This document shows positions 43,964 through 53,600 of a stretch of 64,000 nucleotides of DNA, piece after piece. The position numbers and the translations under genes are program-made. The notes beneath the pieces were generated by a model. It saw nothing but the letters and a program-made list of their open reading frames with translations. It ran no database searches and was not told the DNA's origin. Position 1 is the stretch's first letter, and the number at the start of each line of letters is the position of its first letter. Origin of the DNA: Bacillota bacterium (GTDB lineage Bacteria; Bacillota; Clostridia; Oscillospirales; Ruminococcaceae); NCBI GenBank assembly GCA_023439835.1, contig JAEXUW010000020.1, positions 220,043 to 284,042 on the forward strand, given 5' to 3'.

Positions 43964-44856
43964 TTAGAAATATATTTGTTATTGCGGTAATAATAATCGC
44001 ACTTCTGTACTTTCTGGATAGTCAGGGAATTCTCAAATATGATACTATACAGACAGGGCTTGGATTAAGAGATGGTGCCTCCTCTGATGCCGAGGTTTCG
44101 GTTCATTATATTGACGTCGGACAGGGTGATTGTGAGCTTATTTTGATTGAAAAGTCGGTCATACTTATTGATGCAGGTGAAGCTCAGTATGGCGAAAAGG
44201 TTGTATCATATCTTAAAGCTCAAGGGGTAACAAGGCTTGATTATGTAATAGCAACCCATCCGCATTCCGACCATATCGGCGGAATGACGGAGGTTTTAAA
44301 GACTTTTGAAGTTGACACACTTTATATGCCATTAATCCCTGATGAAATGGTACCGACAGGCTATTCTTATGAGAACTTTTTAACCGCAATGATTGAGAAA
44401 AATGTGAACTTTGTCGAGCTTGACAGTGAGGAAAAGCTCAGCATTAACGGCGTTAGTGTTGAAATTTATCCGCCAGTTGAAGAATATAACAATCTGAATA
44501 ACTACTCTTTGATAACAAGAATGACACACGGTAGCAATACGTTTTTATTTACGGGAGATGCCGAGAAGCAAGCTGAGAATGCGCTTTTAAAAAGCAAAAT
44601 CGAAGTGTCTGCTATGGTATACAAAGCCGGCCATCACGGAAGCAATACATCAAGCAACGAAGATTTTTTAAAAGCAGTTATGCCACAGATTTGCATTATT
44701 TCCTGTGGCGCCGGGAACAGCTATAATCATCCGGGAGATAAGGCTGTCGAGCGTATTAGCAAATACGCAGAAGTGATACTAAGAACTGATATTTCTGGGA
44801 CAATTGTGATTGAGTCTGATGGTAAATCTGTCAGCTACAAGGTTGAAAAAGGGTGA
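43924..44856 (+). CDS. ComEC/Rec2-like metallo-beta-lactamase-fold protein
   Basis: The 310-residue product has one N-terminal membrane anchor (about residues 15-33) and an extracytoplasmic MBL domain with THPHSDHIGG and GHHGSNTSS, matching the C-terminal part of ComEC. It lacks the ComEC channel. Such proteins are thought to hydrolyse phosphodiesters, possibly nucleic acid. ATG 43924 is backed by AAAGGAG. DUF3006 follows four bases after the stop, a known pairing. The HHH protein at 5776 is the matching ComEA-like half. Confidence 0.88.
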   Translation: MAKRRKSKKEQTVIRNIFVIAVIIIALLYFLDSQGILKYDTIQTGLGLRDGASSDAEVSVHYIDVGQGDCELILIEKSVILIDAGEAQYGEKVVSYLKAQGVTRLDYVIATHPHSDHIGGMTEVLKTFEVDTLYMPLIPDEMVPTGYSYENFLTAMIEKNVNFVELDSEEKLSINGVSVEIYPPVEEYNNLNNYSLITRMTHGSNTFLFTGDAEKQAENALLKSKIEVSAMVYKAGHHGSNTSSNEDFLKAVMPQICIISCGAGNSYNHPGDKAVERISKYAEVILRTDISGTIVIESDGKSVSYKVEKG

Positions 44857-44860
44857 TAAT

Positions 44861-45076
44861 TTGCTGATAATAAACAGGCTTGAGGGGGAATATGCCGTTT
44901 GTGAGAACAGTAGCGGTGATATTATCAATATCAGCATTCATGATATAAGTGGGGGAGCAAAAGAAGGCGACGTAATTGTTCTAAAGGGCGAGCTCTATAT
45001 TATTGACAATACCGAAACAATGAAGCGACGCAATAAAAATATTAATCTTCGAAATAAACTTCGAGGAATACAATAA
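44861..45076 (+). CDS. DUF3006-type small protein
   Basis: The 71-residue product begins LLIINRLEGEYAVCEN at a TTG codon with GGGTG six bases upstream. The INRLEGEYAVCE opening and GDVIVLKGELYIID core fit DUF3006, a beta-rich family usually encoded after ComEC-like MBL proteins, as here. An upstream in-frame start would lie inside the preceding gene. Function unknown. Confidence 0.7.
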   Translation: MLIINRLEGEYAVCENSSGDIINISIHDISGGAKEGDVIVLKGELYIIDNTETMKRRNKNINLRNKLRGIQ

Positions 45077-45087
45077 GAGGTGTTAAT

Positions 45088-45954
45088 ATGCATAACGATA
45101 TTTTTAAACAGTTAAATTCCATGCTCCCAACTCTTTCAAAAGGGCATAAGCTTATTGCAACATATATTCTAGAGCATTATGACAAGGCGGCATATATGAC
45201 AGCAGCAAAGCTTGGAAGCACAGTGGGAATAAGCGAATCAACCGTTGTACGATTTGCGGCAGAAATCGGATACGACGGCTTTCCCAGCCTTCAAAGAGCA
45301 ATGCAGGATGCTATGAAAAGCAAGCTTACAACAATTCAGCGAATTGAGGTTACAAGTGACCAGCTTGGTACTGAGGATATTCTTGAAAAGGTTCTTAATC
45401 TTGATATTGAAAGAATTAAAAAGACACTTGAAACAACTTCCAAAGATGAGTTTAACAGTGCGACTGACATTATCGCTCAGGCTAAAACAATTTATATAAT
45501 CGGCTCAAGAAGTGCATCGACGCTGGCTCATTTTTTATCATTTTATTTTAATCTTATTTTTCAGAATGTAAAGCTTGTTCATACAACAAGCAGAAGCGAA
45601 ATGTTTGAGCAGATTATGCGTATTAATGAAAATGACGTTATTATAGGAATAAGCTTTCCGAGGTATTCAAAGCAGACTATTACGGCTTTTAAATATGCAA
45701 GAGCAAACAATGCAAAGGTAATCGCCATAACCGACAGCTATTCATCGCCACTTGTCGAATATGCTGATAAGGTTTTGATTGCACGAAGTGATATGGCGTC
45801 TTTTGTTGACTCACTTGTTGCGCCTCTTAGCTTGATAAATGCGCTCATTGTCGCCTTGAGCATTAAAAATCGTGAAATGGTCACAGAAAATCTTGAAAAG
45901 CTTGAAAGCATTTGGGATGAATATCAGGTTTATGAAAAATTTGAGGAGAAGTAA
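45088..45954 (+). CDS. RpiR/MurR-family transcriptional regulator
   Basis: The 288-residue protein has an N-terminal RpiR helix-turn-helix (YMTAAKLGSTVGISESTVVRFAAEIGYDG region) and a SIS sugar-phosphate-binding domain (IYIIGSRSASTLAHFL, IIGISFPRYSKQT). Such regulators respond to phosphorylated sugars or wall amino sugars. No sugar genes are adjacent, so its ligand and targets are unknown; the wall/isoprenoid neighbours might suggest a wall sugar. AGAGGTG precedes the ATG. Confidence 0.9.
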   Translation: MHNDIFKQLNSMLPTLSKGHKLIATYILEHYDKAAYMTAAKLGSTVGISESTVVRFAAEIGYDGFPSLQRAMQDAMKSKLTTIQRIEVTSDQLGTEDILEKVLNLDIERIKKTLETTSKDEFNSATDIIAQAKTIYIIGSRSASTLAHFLSFYFNLIFQNVKLVHTTSRSEMFEQIMRINENDVIIGISFPRYSKQTITAFKYARANNAKVIAITDSYSSPLVEYADKVLIARSDMASFVDSLVAPLSLINALIVALSIKNREMVTENLEKLESIWDEYQVYEKFEEK

Positions 45955-45959
45955 TTTTA

Positions 45960-47192
45960 ATGCACTATGATGCTATAATTGTCGGAGCAGGAGCGGCAGG
46001 TCTGTTTGCTTCAATACAAATCAGCGAAAGCGGTAAGAGTGTGCTTCTTCTTGAGCATAACAAAATTGTTGGAAAGAAGCTATTGATTACCGGAAAAGGC
46101 CGTTGCAACCTGACAAACAACTGTACTTCTGATGAGGTTCTAAAAAACATACCGACAAATCCAAAATTTATGTTTGGTGCTCTCAACAGGTTTACACCAC
46201 AGGACACAATAGATTTCTTTGAAAATAAGCTGGGGATAAAGCTTAAAACAGAAAGGGGAAATAGAGTTTTTCCTGTTAGTGACAAGGCTTCAGAAATTGT
46301 AGATGCGCTTGAAAGAAAGGCCAAATCAAACGGTGTTCAAATCCGATTTGAAAAGGTAACGGGCATTATCTCTCAAAACTCAACAGTAAGCGGTGTAAGT
46401 TGCAGTGGTAAAGCTTATTATTCCGAAAAGGTTATTGTGGCGACAGGCGGGAAATCCTATTCGGGAACAGGTTCAACCGGCGACGGATATGAATTTGCAA
46501 AGCAGCAAGGGCACACAGTAACGCGACTTGTTCCTTCACTTGTTCCTGTTGTTTCTGATGACGGCTTCTGCGCTCAAATGATGGGGCTTTCGCTTAAGAA
46601 TGTCACACTCTTACTTATTGATAAGTCTTCGGGAAAGATAATTTTTTCTGAGCTTGGAGAAATGCTTTTTACACATTTTGGTGTATCAGGGCCATTGGTT
46701 TTGAGCGCTAGTTCTCATATAAGGTCTATGGAAGACAAAAGATATTATTTTAGTATAGATTTAAAGCCGGGGCTTTCAGAGGAACAGCTAGACGCAAGAA
46801 TACTTCGTGATTTTTCTGAATCTCAAAACAAATTTTTTGAGAACTCGCTGAATAAGCTTTTGCCGTCAAAGATGATTCCTGTAATAATCAAGCTTTCAGG
46901 GATACCCGCCGAAATCAAAGTTAATCAAATTACAAAGGCACAACGTGCCGAGTTGGTTAAGCTCATCAAAAATTTCTGCATTAATATTAAATCATTCAGA
47001 CCGCTAGATGAAGCTATTATAACCTGTGGCGGAATAGACACCAGAGAGATTTCACCGAAGTCAATGGAATCTAAGCTGGTCAAGGGGCTTTATTTTATTG
47101 GCGAAATACTTGATGTTGATGCATATACAGGCGGATATAATCTTCAGATTGCGTTTTCAACCGCATTTGCTGCTTCATCAGATATAATTTAG
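45960..47192 (+). CDS. HI0933-family FAD-dependent oxidoreductase
   Basis: The 410-residue flavoprotein starts with the dinucleotide-binding motif IIVGAGAAGLFASI, then GKKLLITGKGRCNLTNN, the family hallmark, and ends in a second FAD site FIGEILDVDAYTGGYNLQ. The family (BaiN-like annotations exist) lacks a settled general function. GAGGAG overlaps the end of the regulator gene five bases before. It is frequently found next to cmk in Clostridia, as here. Confidence 0.88.
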   Translation: MHYDAIIVGAGAAGLFASIQISESGKSVLLLEHNKIVGKKLLITGKGRCNLTNNCTSDEVLKNIPTNPKFMFGALNRFTPQDTIDFFENKLGIKLKTERGNRVFPVSDKASEIVDALERKAKSNGVQIRFEKVTGIISQNSTVSGVSCSGKAYYSEKVIVATGGKSYSGTGSTGDGYEFAKQQGHTVTRLVPSLVPVVSDDGFCAQMMGLSLKNVTLLLIDKSSGKIIFSELGEMLFTHFGVSGPLVLSASSHIRSMEDKRYYFSIDLKPGLSEEQLDARILRDFSESQNKFFENSLNKLLPSKMIPVIIKLSGIPAEIKVNQITKAQRAELVKLIKNFCINIKSFRPLDEAIITCGGIDTREISPKSMESKLVKGLYFIGEILDVDAYTGGYNLQIAFSTAFAASSDII

Positions 47193-47204
47193 GGGGTTGT
47201 TTTT

Positions 47205-48533
47205 ATGGGAATAAAAATAGCGATAGACGGGCCTTCAGGTGCCGGTAAAAGTACGATTGCACGAATGGTTGCAAAGAAAATGAACTTTGTTTACGTTGAT
47301 ACAGGTGCTCTGTATCGTGCAATAGCTTTATATGTAATGAATAATAGCGTCAACACAAAATCTGAAGAAGAAGTTCAGCCTCTTCTTTGCTCAATAAAAA
47401 TTGATATTAAGTATATTGATGGAGTACAGCACGTTTTTTTAAATCATCTTGATGTATCAACAGAGATAAGGCGACCGGATGTGTCAATGGGCGCTTCTGA
47501 TGTATCTGCTCATCCTTCTGTGAGGCAGTTTCTGCTTGAGCTTCAAAGGGGACTAGCTCAAAGAAACAACGTTATTATGGACGGCAGAGATATTGGAACA
47601 GTTGTATTACCCGATGCCGATGTTAAAATTTTTCTGACCGCTTCAGCAGAGGAAAGAGCAACAAGAAGATTTAATGAGCTTGTGAAAAAGGGTGTAAGCA
47701 CAACTTATGAGGAGGTTTTGTCTGACATTAAGCTTAGAGATTATAACGACACTAGCCGTGACATCGCACCGCTAAAAAAAGCAAGCGATGCCGTGCTGGC
47801 GGACACAACCGGTAATGAGCTTGAACAGTCAGTAGAATTAATTAATAGAATTATCACTGATGAGCTAGCAAGCCCCAAGAAAAAGAACGGAATTGAAAAA
47901 TGCAGGATATGCTCTGTGAAGTTGTTTTTTTATGCAATTTTGAGAGGGTTTATTTCACTAGTGTTTCATATATATTTCAATCTAAAATTTGAGGGAAAAG
48001 AGAATATCCCAAGAACAGGCTCGAATATCTTTGCTAGCAATCACAGAAGCTATATAGACCCGATACTAATTGCATTGCCGACAAAGGTGCCATTTGCCTT
48101 CATGGCGAAGGAAGAGCTTTTTCAAGGAAATAAGCTGTTTAACTGGTTGATAACTGCTTTTGGTGCTTTTCCTGTTCAAAGGGGGAAGGGTGACTCTTCG
48201 GCAATTGACGAAGCAATAAAAAGATTAAGCAAAGGAAGAAATCTGGTGATTTTCCCTGAGGGAACTCGTTCTAAGGACGGCACCGTCGGTAAAGGTAAGA
48301 CAGGCGTTGCTCTGATAGCAGCAAAAGCACAGGTTATGGTTGTTCCAGTTGGCATTTCATTCGTGGGGAACAAACCAAAGTTTAGGTGCCCGATAACAGT
48401 AAGATTCGGAAAGCCTATTAATCCTGAGGAGCTGGTAATAAAGTCTACTGCTGCTTCTGACCTCAAAGAGCTGAAGCTTAAAGTAATGAGTGCTATTACA
48501 GAGTTGGTTGATACAAATGTTAACAAATTGTAA
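47205..48533 (+). CDS. cmk-plsC: Fusion of cytidylate kinase and 1-acylglycerol-3-phosphate acyltransferase
   Basis: The 442-residue product joins two enzymes. Residues 1-215 are cytidylate kinase: Walker A GPSGAGKST, DTGALYRAIAL, MDGRDIGTVVLPDA and the RDYNDTSRDIAPL lid. After a hydrophobic stretch (about 240-265) residues 265-440 are PlsC, with the catalytic NHRSYID and FPEGTRSKDG. The second activity acylates lysophosphatidic acid at the membrane. The frame is continuous with no stop or frameshift at the join. In many Clostridia the two are separate adjacent genes. GGGG precedes the ATG. Confidence 0.9.
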   Translation: MGIKIAIDGPSGAGKSTIARMVAKKMNFVYVDTGALYRAIALYVMNNSVNTKSEEEVQPLLCSIKIDIKYIDGVQHVFLNHLDVSTEIRRPDVSMGASDVSAHPSVRQFLLELQRGLAQRNNVIMDGRDIGTVVLPDADVKIFLTASAEERATRRFNELVKKGVSTTYEEVLSDIKLRDYNDTSRDIAPLKKASDAVLADTTGNELEQSVELINRIITDELASPKKKNGIEKCRICSVKLFFYAILRGFISLVFHIYFNLKFEGKENIPRTGSNIFASNHRSYIDPILIALPTKVPFAFMAKEELFQGNKLFNWLITAFGAFPVQRGKGDSSAIDEAIKRLSKGRNLVIFPEGTRSKDGTVGKGKTGVALIAAKAQVMVVPVGISFVGNKPKFRCPITVRFGKPINPEELVIKSTAASDLKELKLKVMSAITELVDTNVNKL

Positions 48534-50502
48534 AATATTATTAGCTAAGTCGGCGGGCTTCTGCTTTGGTGTAGACAGAGCAGTGAAAATGGTGTATAAT
48601 AATTTAAATCGGCAGTCGCGTGTTGTTACATTTGGGCAGATTATACACAATAATTCTGTTGTCGAAGATCTTGAGTCCAAAGGTGTTTTTGTTGTTGATA
48701 GCATTGATCAAATATCTTACGATGATTTGGTTATAATAAGATCGCACGGTGTATCATGTGATATATTTAAAAGTATACATGAAAAAGGCTGTGAAATCAT
48801 TGACGCAACATGCCCCTTTGTGTCACGAATTCATAAAATCGTGAATGAGAAATCGTGCGATGGATACATCGTTTTAATAGCGGGTGACAAAACTCATCCT
48901 GAGGTTGAAGGGATAAGAGGACACTGTGTTAATACCGTTTTTGTTTTTTCAGATTTAGAACAACTGAAAAATTTACTAAAATATAATGATATTTCAGAAA
49001 AAAAGGTTGCAATTGTAGCACAAACAACGTATAATATTAAATTGTGGGATGAGTGCAGAAGTTATCTTAATGCAGATTTTCCTGACTTTTTGATTTTTGA
49101 TACAATCTGCAGTGCAACAGAAATCAGACAGGCTGAGGCTACGGAAATTGCAGTGAAATCCGATATAATGCTTATAATCGGCGGTTCACACAGTTCAAAT
49201 ACAATGAAGCTAAAAAAAATATGTGAAGCATATACAAAATGTTATCATATAGAAAACGCATCAGACTTATATGACATAAACTTTTCTGGTGCAAAAATTA
49301 TCGGGATTTCTGCCGGCGCTTCAACTCCGGCTTATATAATCAAGGAGGTTCAATCAACAATGAGTGAGATTATGAAAAATCTAGAAGAGGATTTTAATTT
49401 TGAAGAGGCTTTAGAGCAATCCTTCAAGAAAATATATACGGGGGACAAGGTTAAGGGATACATAACAGCAGTTAACAACACTGAAGTTATCGTTGATATC
49501 GGAACAAAACACACCGGTTACATCCCTTTGTCAGAGCTTAGTGAAGACCCGACAGTTAAGCCTGCCGACGTATGTAAGGTAGGGGAAGAAATTGATCTTA
49601 TCGTTATCAAGATTAACGACCAGGACGGTATTGTTACGCTATCAAAGAAGCGTGTAGATGCTCTTGCCGGTTTTGAAAAGATTGTTACTGCAAGCAAAGA
49701 TGGTAGCATTCTTTCAGGAAATGTAATTAACGTTGTCAAGGGCGGTATTCTTGTCGCAAGCAATGGAGTAAAAGTGTTTATTCCTGCTTCACAGGCGACC
49801 ATGAGACGTGACGAAAAGCTTGAAAGCCTTCTTAAAAAGCCTGTTGAGTTCAAAATTCTTGAGGTTAATGAAGTAAAGAGCAGGGCTGTTGGTTCAATTA
49901 AGGCCGTTGTTAAAGATGCAAGAGAAGCAAAAGAAGCTGGATTCTTTGAAAATACCGATGTTGGCAGTGTTTGCACAGGTACTGTAAAATCTATCACAGA
50001 TTATGGTGTTTTTGTTGATCTGGGTGCAGTTGATGGACTTATTAGAAAGCCTGACCTTACTTGGATAAAAATTAAGCATCCCTCTGAAATTGTAAAAATC
50101 GGCGATAAAATTGAAGTCACTGTTAAAGATATCGACAAGAACACTAAAAAGGTATCACTTGTTTACAAGAAGGATGACGATAATCCTTGGGAAATTTTTA
50201 AGGAAAAGTATCATGTCGATGACGTTATTACTGTTAAGGTTGTGTCGCTGACTGACTTTGGTGCTTTTGCTCAGATTATTCCGGGAATAGACGGACTAAT
50301 TCACATTTCTCAGATAGCAAACCAGAGAGTTGACAAAATATCTGAACTTCTCAAAGTTGGACAGAGCGTTGACGTTAAAATCACTGAAATCGATCTTGAA
50401 AATAAGAGAATCAGCCTTTCAATGAGAGCACTTATTGAGGAAGAAGCTACTGAAGAAGCTACCGATGAAACAGATGCTGTAAAGGCAGAAGAAGCAGAAT
50501 AA
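48517..50502 (+). CDS. ispH-rpsA: Fusion of IspH (HMBPP reductase) and ribosomal protein S1
   Basis: The 661-residue product joins IspH (about residues 1-280), the last enzyme of the MEP isoprenoid pathway, to an S1 protein. IspH cluster cysteines are C16 (GFCFGV), C99 (DATCPF) and C198 (TICSAT). Four S1 domains follow, from about residues 305, 390, 475 and 560, the last two closest to consensus (ITDYGVFVDLG, LTDFGAFAQI), then an acidic tail. The fusion is known in Clostridia. ATG 48517 overlaps the preceding gene by 17 bases and has only a weak site. An internal Shine-Dalgarno and ATG occur at the junction (49342-49362). Confidence 0.93.
   Translation: MLTNCKILLAKSAGFCFGVDRAVKMVYNNLNRQSRVVTFGQIIHNNSVVEDLESKGVFVVDSIDQISYDDLVIIRSHGVSCDIFKSIHEKGCEIIDATCPFVSRIHKIVNEKSCDGYIVLIAGDKTHPEVEGIRGHCVNTVFVFSDLEQLKNLLKYNDISEKKVAIVAQTTYNIKLWDECRSYLNADFPDFLIFDTICSATEIRQAEATEIAVKSDIMLIIGGSHSSNTMKLKKICEAYTKCYHIENASDLYDINFSGAKIIGISAGASTPAYIIKEVQSTMSEIMKNLEEDFNFEEALEQSFKKIYTGDKVKGYITAVNNTEVIVDIGTKHTGYIPLSELSEDPTVKPADVCKVGEEIDLIVIKINDQDGIVTLSKKRVDALAGFEKIVTASKDGSILSGNVINVVKGGILVASNGVKVFIPASQATMRRDEKLESLLKKPVEFKILEVNEVKSRAVGSIKAVVKDAREAKEAGFFENTDVGSVCTGTVKSITDYGVFVDLGAVDGLIRKPDLTWIKIKHPSEIVKIGDKIEVTVKDIDKNTKKVSLVYKKDDDNPWEIFKEKYHVDDVITVKVVSLTDFGAFAQIIPGIDGLIHISQIANQRVDKISELLKVGQSVDVKITEIDLENKRISLSMRALIEEEATEEATDETDAVKAEEAE
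49342..49362 (+). promoter_or_regulatory. Internal ribosome binding site and start for free S1
   Basis: AAGGAGGT at 49342-49349 is a full Shine-Dalgarno. Ten bases on, an in-frame ATG (49360) opens at codon 282, exactly between the IspH and S1 parts. It would yield a 380-residue S1-only protein ending at 50502. Confidence 0.7.
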
Positions 50503-50520
50503 TTTTTGTTATAATATTTT

Positions 50521-50560
50521 AACACAGTGCTGAATATTCGGTACTGTGTTTTTGTTTGAG
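50521..50560 (+). terminator. Terminator of the tepA-rpsA operon
   Basis: AACACAGT pairs with ACTGTGTT around a loop; TTTGTTTG follows. Confidence 0.82.
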
Positions 50561-50630
50561 AATTATATTTGAGCAAATTTCTATATGCTAATATTTTTAA
50601 TATTGTCTTCAATCAGTATTATAGTCGAAC

Positions 50631-50659
50631 TTGACTATGCTTTCGGGTTATGATAAAAT
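50631..50659 (+). promoter_or_regulatory. Promoter of addBA with overlapping palindrome
   Basis: TTGACT (50631-50636), 17 bases, TAAAAT (50654-50659). The -35 overlaps ATAGTC-N6-GACTAT at 50621-50638. Confidence 0.7.
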
Positions 50660-50693
50660 TATATTAATTGTAAATAATATCCGGAGGCTGTAC

Positions 50694-53600
50694 ATGATTA
50701 AAATATTTGCTGGACCGGCAGGAACTGAAAAAAGCAGTTTGATTTTCAAAGAAATTGTATCTTCGGCAGAGAATAAAAGAAAAGTCTGCGTCATCGTCCC
50801 TGATCAATTTACTTATGAGTATGACAGGCTCTTGTATAAAGCGTTGGGGGCTAGACTTTTTAACTCAATTAAAGTCACAGGTTTTTCAAGACTCTCTGAA
50901 GAGATAATTAAAAGTCATGGCAATTTGGCAAGAGAATATGCCGATGAAAATGCCAAGCTTATAATGATGTATTTGGCAGTGAAAAAATTTAAATCCGAAA
51001 AGAAATCAGTCTATTATCGAAGACAGCTTGATAAAAACGGCTTTTTTTCAGATGCGCTAAGGCTTGTGACCGACCTTCGCCATTATTCGGTTGCTCCTGC
51101 CGATTTGGAGGTTGCTTCTTTAGATGTTGCGTCAAATTTATTAAAGGACAAGCTTTTTGATATTGGCGGGGTTTATTCAAATTATCTTGAAATGCTTGAA
51201 ATGAGAGAGCTTAAAGATTCTATCACTGATATTAGTGAAGCGACTCAGATTTCCCGTCAGGTAAGCTGTTTTAAGGGGTGTGATATTTTCATAGACAAAT
51301 TTAATTCTTTTACATTTGATGAAAATGAAATGATTAGTGAAATTATCAAGCAAGCTAAAAACGTGTTTTTTTCGCTTACCACAAGCAGTGAAAACAATCC
51401 CATAACTAAGCTTAGCCCTTTTGACAATTCTGTAAGAACTCAAACTGACATTGTTAATTATGCCACTCGATCAGGAAAAAAGACAGAGATTGTCGAATGT
51501 AAAAGCTTTGATTATTATAAATCTGAAGCTATCTTGAATATTAACAAAAATATTTTTGGAAAAGAAAACTCTAGTTTTAATAATGACGGAAGTGTAAAAG
51601 TAATATCTTCTCCTGATATGTACGAAGAGATTGAATATGTGGCTTCAGAGATTAAAAAGCTTATCTGCGATCAGGGGTATCATTATTCTGATATTGCTGT
51701 GATTTCTAGGGACGTTAATAGCTATTTCAGCGTGATAAACAGTGTTTTTGGCCGATATGAAATCCCTTTTTATATTGATTCAAAACAGCCTGTAAACTCA
51801 AAATCACTGATTATTTTTATTAACACAATATTTGAGGCAGTAAAAACACGTTGTTTTGATACCGAAGCAATTTTAAGATACATAAAGTCGCCGTTTTCCA
51901 GGTTTTCGTTTTTGAATTGTTCCATGCTTGAGGATTACTGCTATCAGTGGAATGTAAAAGGCGACATGTGGCTTAGCGAATTTACAGCATGCTCAGAAAA
52001 TGACGAAAGGCTAAAAAAAATTAACGAATTCAAAGAGAAAGTTATTACTCCGCTGAAAGAATTCAAGAATACTCAGCACGATACCGCTACATCTTTTTGT
52101 GAGCGGTTTTTAAATCTTCTTGAAGAAATTGACTTGCACAATCGAATTCATTATATAGTAAAAAAAAGTTTAATAGGCAAGATTGACCCTCCGGCAGAGT
52201 CGATTGAAGCGGGACGTGAGTTCAAACAGCTTTGGGGAATTCTAATGAGCGCAGTAAGTTCAATTTATAAGCATATAGGTGATGATGAACTTAGCGTAAA
52301 AGAGTTTTGTGATCTTTTATCTTCAATGCTTTCTCAGACAAGCATTGCCAACCCGCCACAAAAGCTTGACGCTGTAACGGTTGCGGGCGCTGAACGTTCT
52401 GTTGTTTCTGACAAAAAAGCTGTTTTTATTATAGGGACAAATGATGGCAAGTTCCCGCAAACTGTCAGAGAAAATGGTTTTTTCACCGAATACGACCTCG
52501 AACAGCTTGATAAAGTCGGCCTTGATATAGCAAAGCCTTTGATGTGGCGTCTGTCTGAGGAAAGACTAGCGGCATATCTGGCGCTTTCCTTACCGTCAGA
52601 ATTTCTTTATGTTTTATACCCGAACTCTGATCTTTCAGGCAAGTCGCTTAGACCGTCTGTAATTGTAAAGCAGATTATTTCAATGTTTGGAAAAAGCACG
52701 CTTATTACAAGTCAAAATCTTGGAATTGGTTTTTATTCAAAAACGCTTGGTGCGTCATTTAATAAGCTAACAGAAAATTATCGAGAAAAATCAGCAGAAG
52801 TTTTGGCAATTAAAAAGCTTCTTTGTGAAAGCCCTGAATATAAACATAAAATTAACTATATTGAATCTGCTTCAAACGAAAAAAGCTATAATATTAAGCA
52901 AAGCACAAGCAGAAACCTCTTTTTTGAAAAGGGGCTTGATGCTTCGGCGACAAAGGTTGAAGAATACTATAAATGTCCTTTTATGTTTTTTTGCAAATAC
53001 GGTTTAAAGCTCAGACCAGTGAAAACAGTTGACGTGAATCCGCTAAGCCGTGGAAATGTTGTGCATTATTGTCTTGAAAAAATACTGAGCAAAAAGACAG
53101 AGGATAATAAAAGAGTATATAATAGTGAATTTGAAAGAACGAGTGATGGGAATCTGCTTTGCGAAATCAGGGCTAATATGGCAGAGTATCTTGAGAATGA
53201 GCTGGGTGGAAAGTTCGGAAAGACGGTTCGCTTCAATGAGTTATACAGCAATCTGGCATATATGATTTTTGAAATATTAAACAATATAAAAGAAGAATTC
53301 AAAAATTCTGATTTTCGCCCCGTTGCATTTGAATACAATTTAAAATCTAAAGAAGGCAGTGTGTTTGAAATTACTCTCGATGACGGAATAAGAATCAGAC
53401 TCTTCGGCAAGATTGACAGAATTGATACATATGAAAATGGCGGGAAAAAATATATAAGAATCATTGACTATAAGACGGGGAACAAGGATTTCTTGTTTGA
53501 AGAAATATATAACGGGCTTAATCTTCAAATGCTTTTGTATTTAACCGCAGTAACAAATCCTTCTGAGAACACAGCGTTTTCTAACTTCATTCCATCTGGA

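Noticed and set aside
48520..48533. TTAACAA-containing sequence near the cmk-plsC end
   Set aside because: It lacks the partner half-site and lies within coding sequence, so it is not called a Rex box.
49518..49997. Minus-strand frame of 159 codons opposite the S1 domains
   Set aside because: Antisense to clear S1 repeats, with composition explained by the coding strand.
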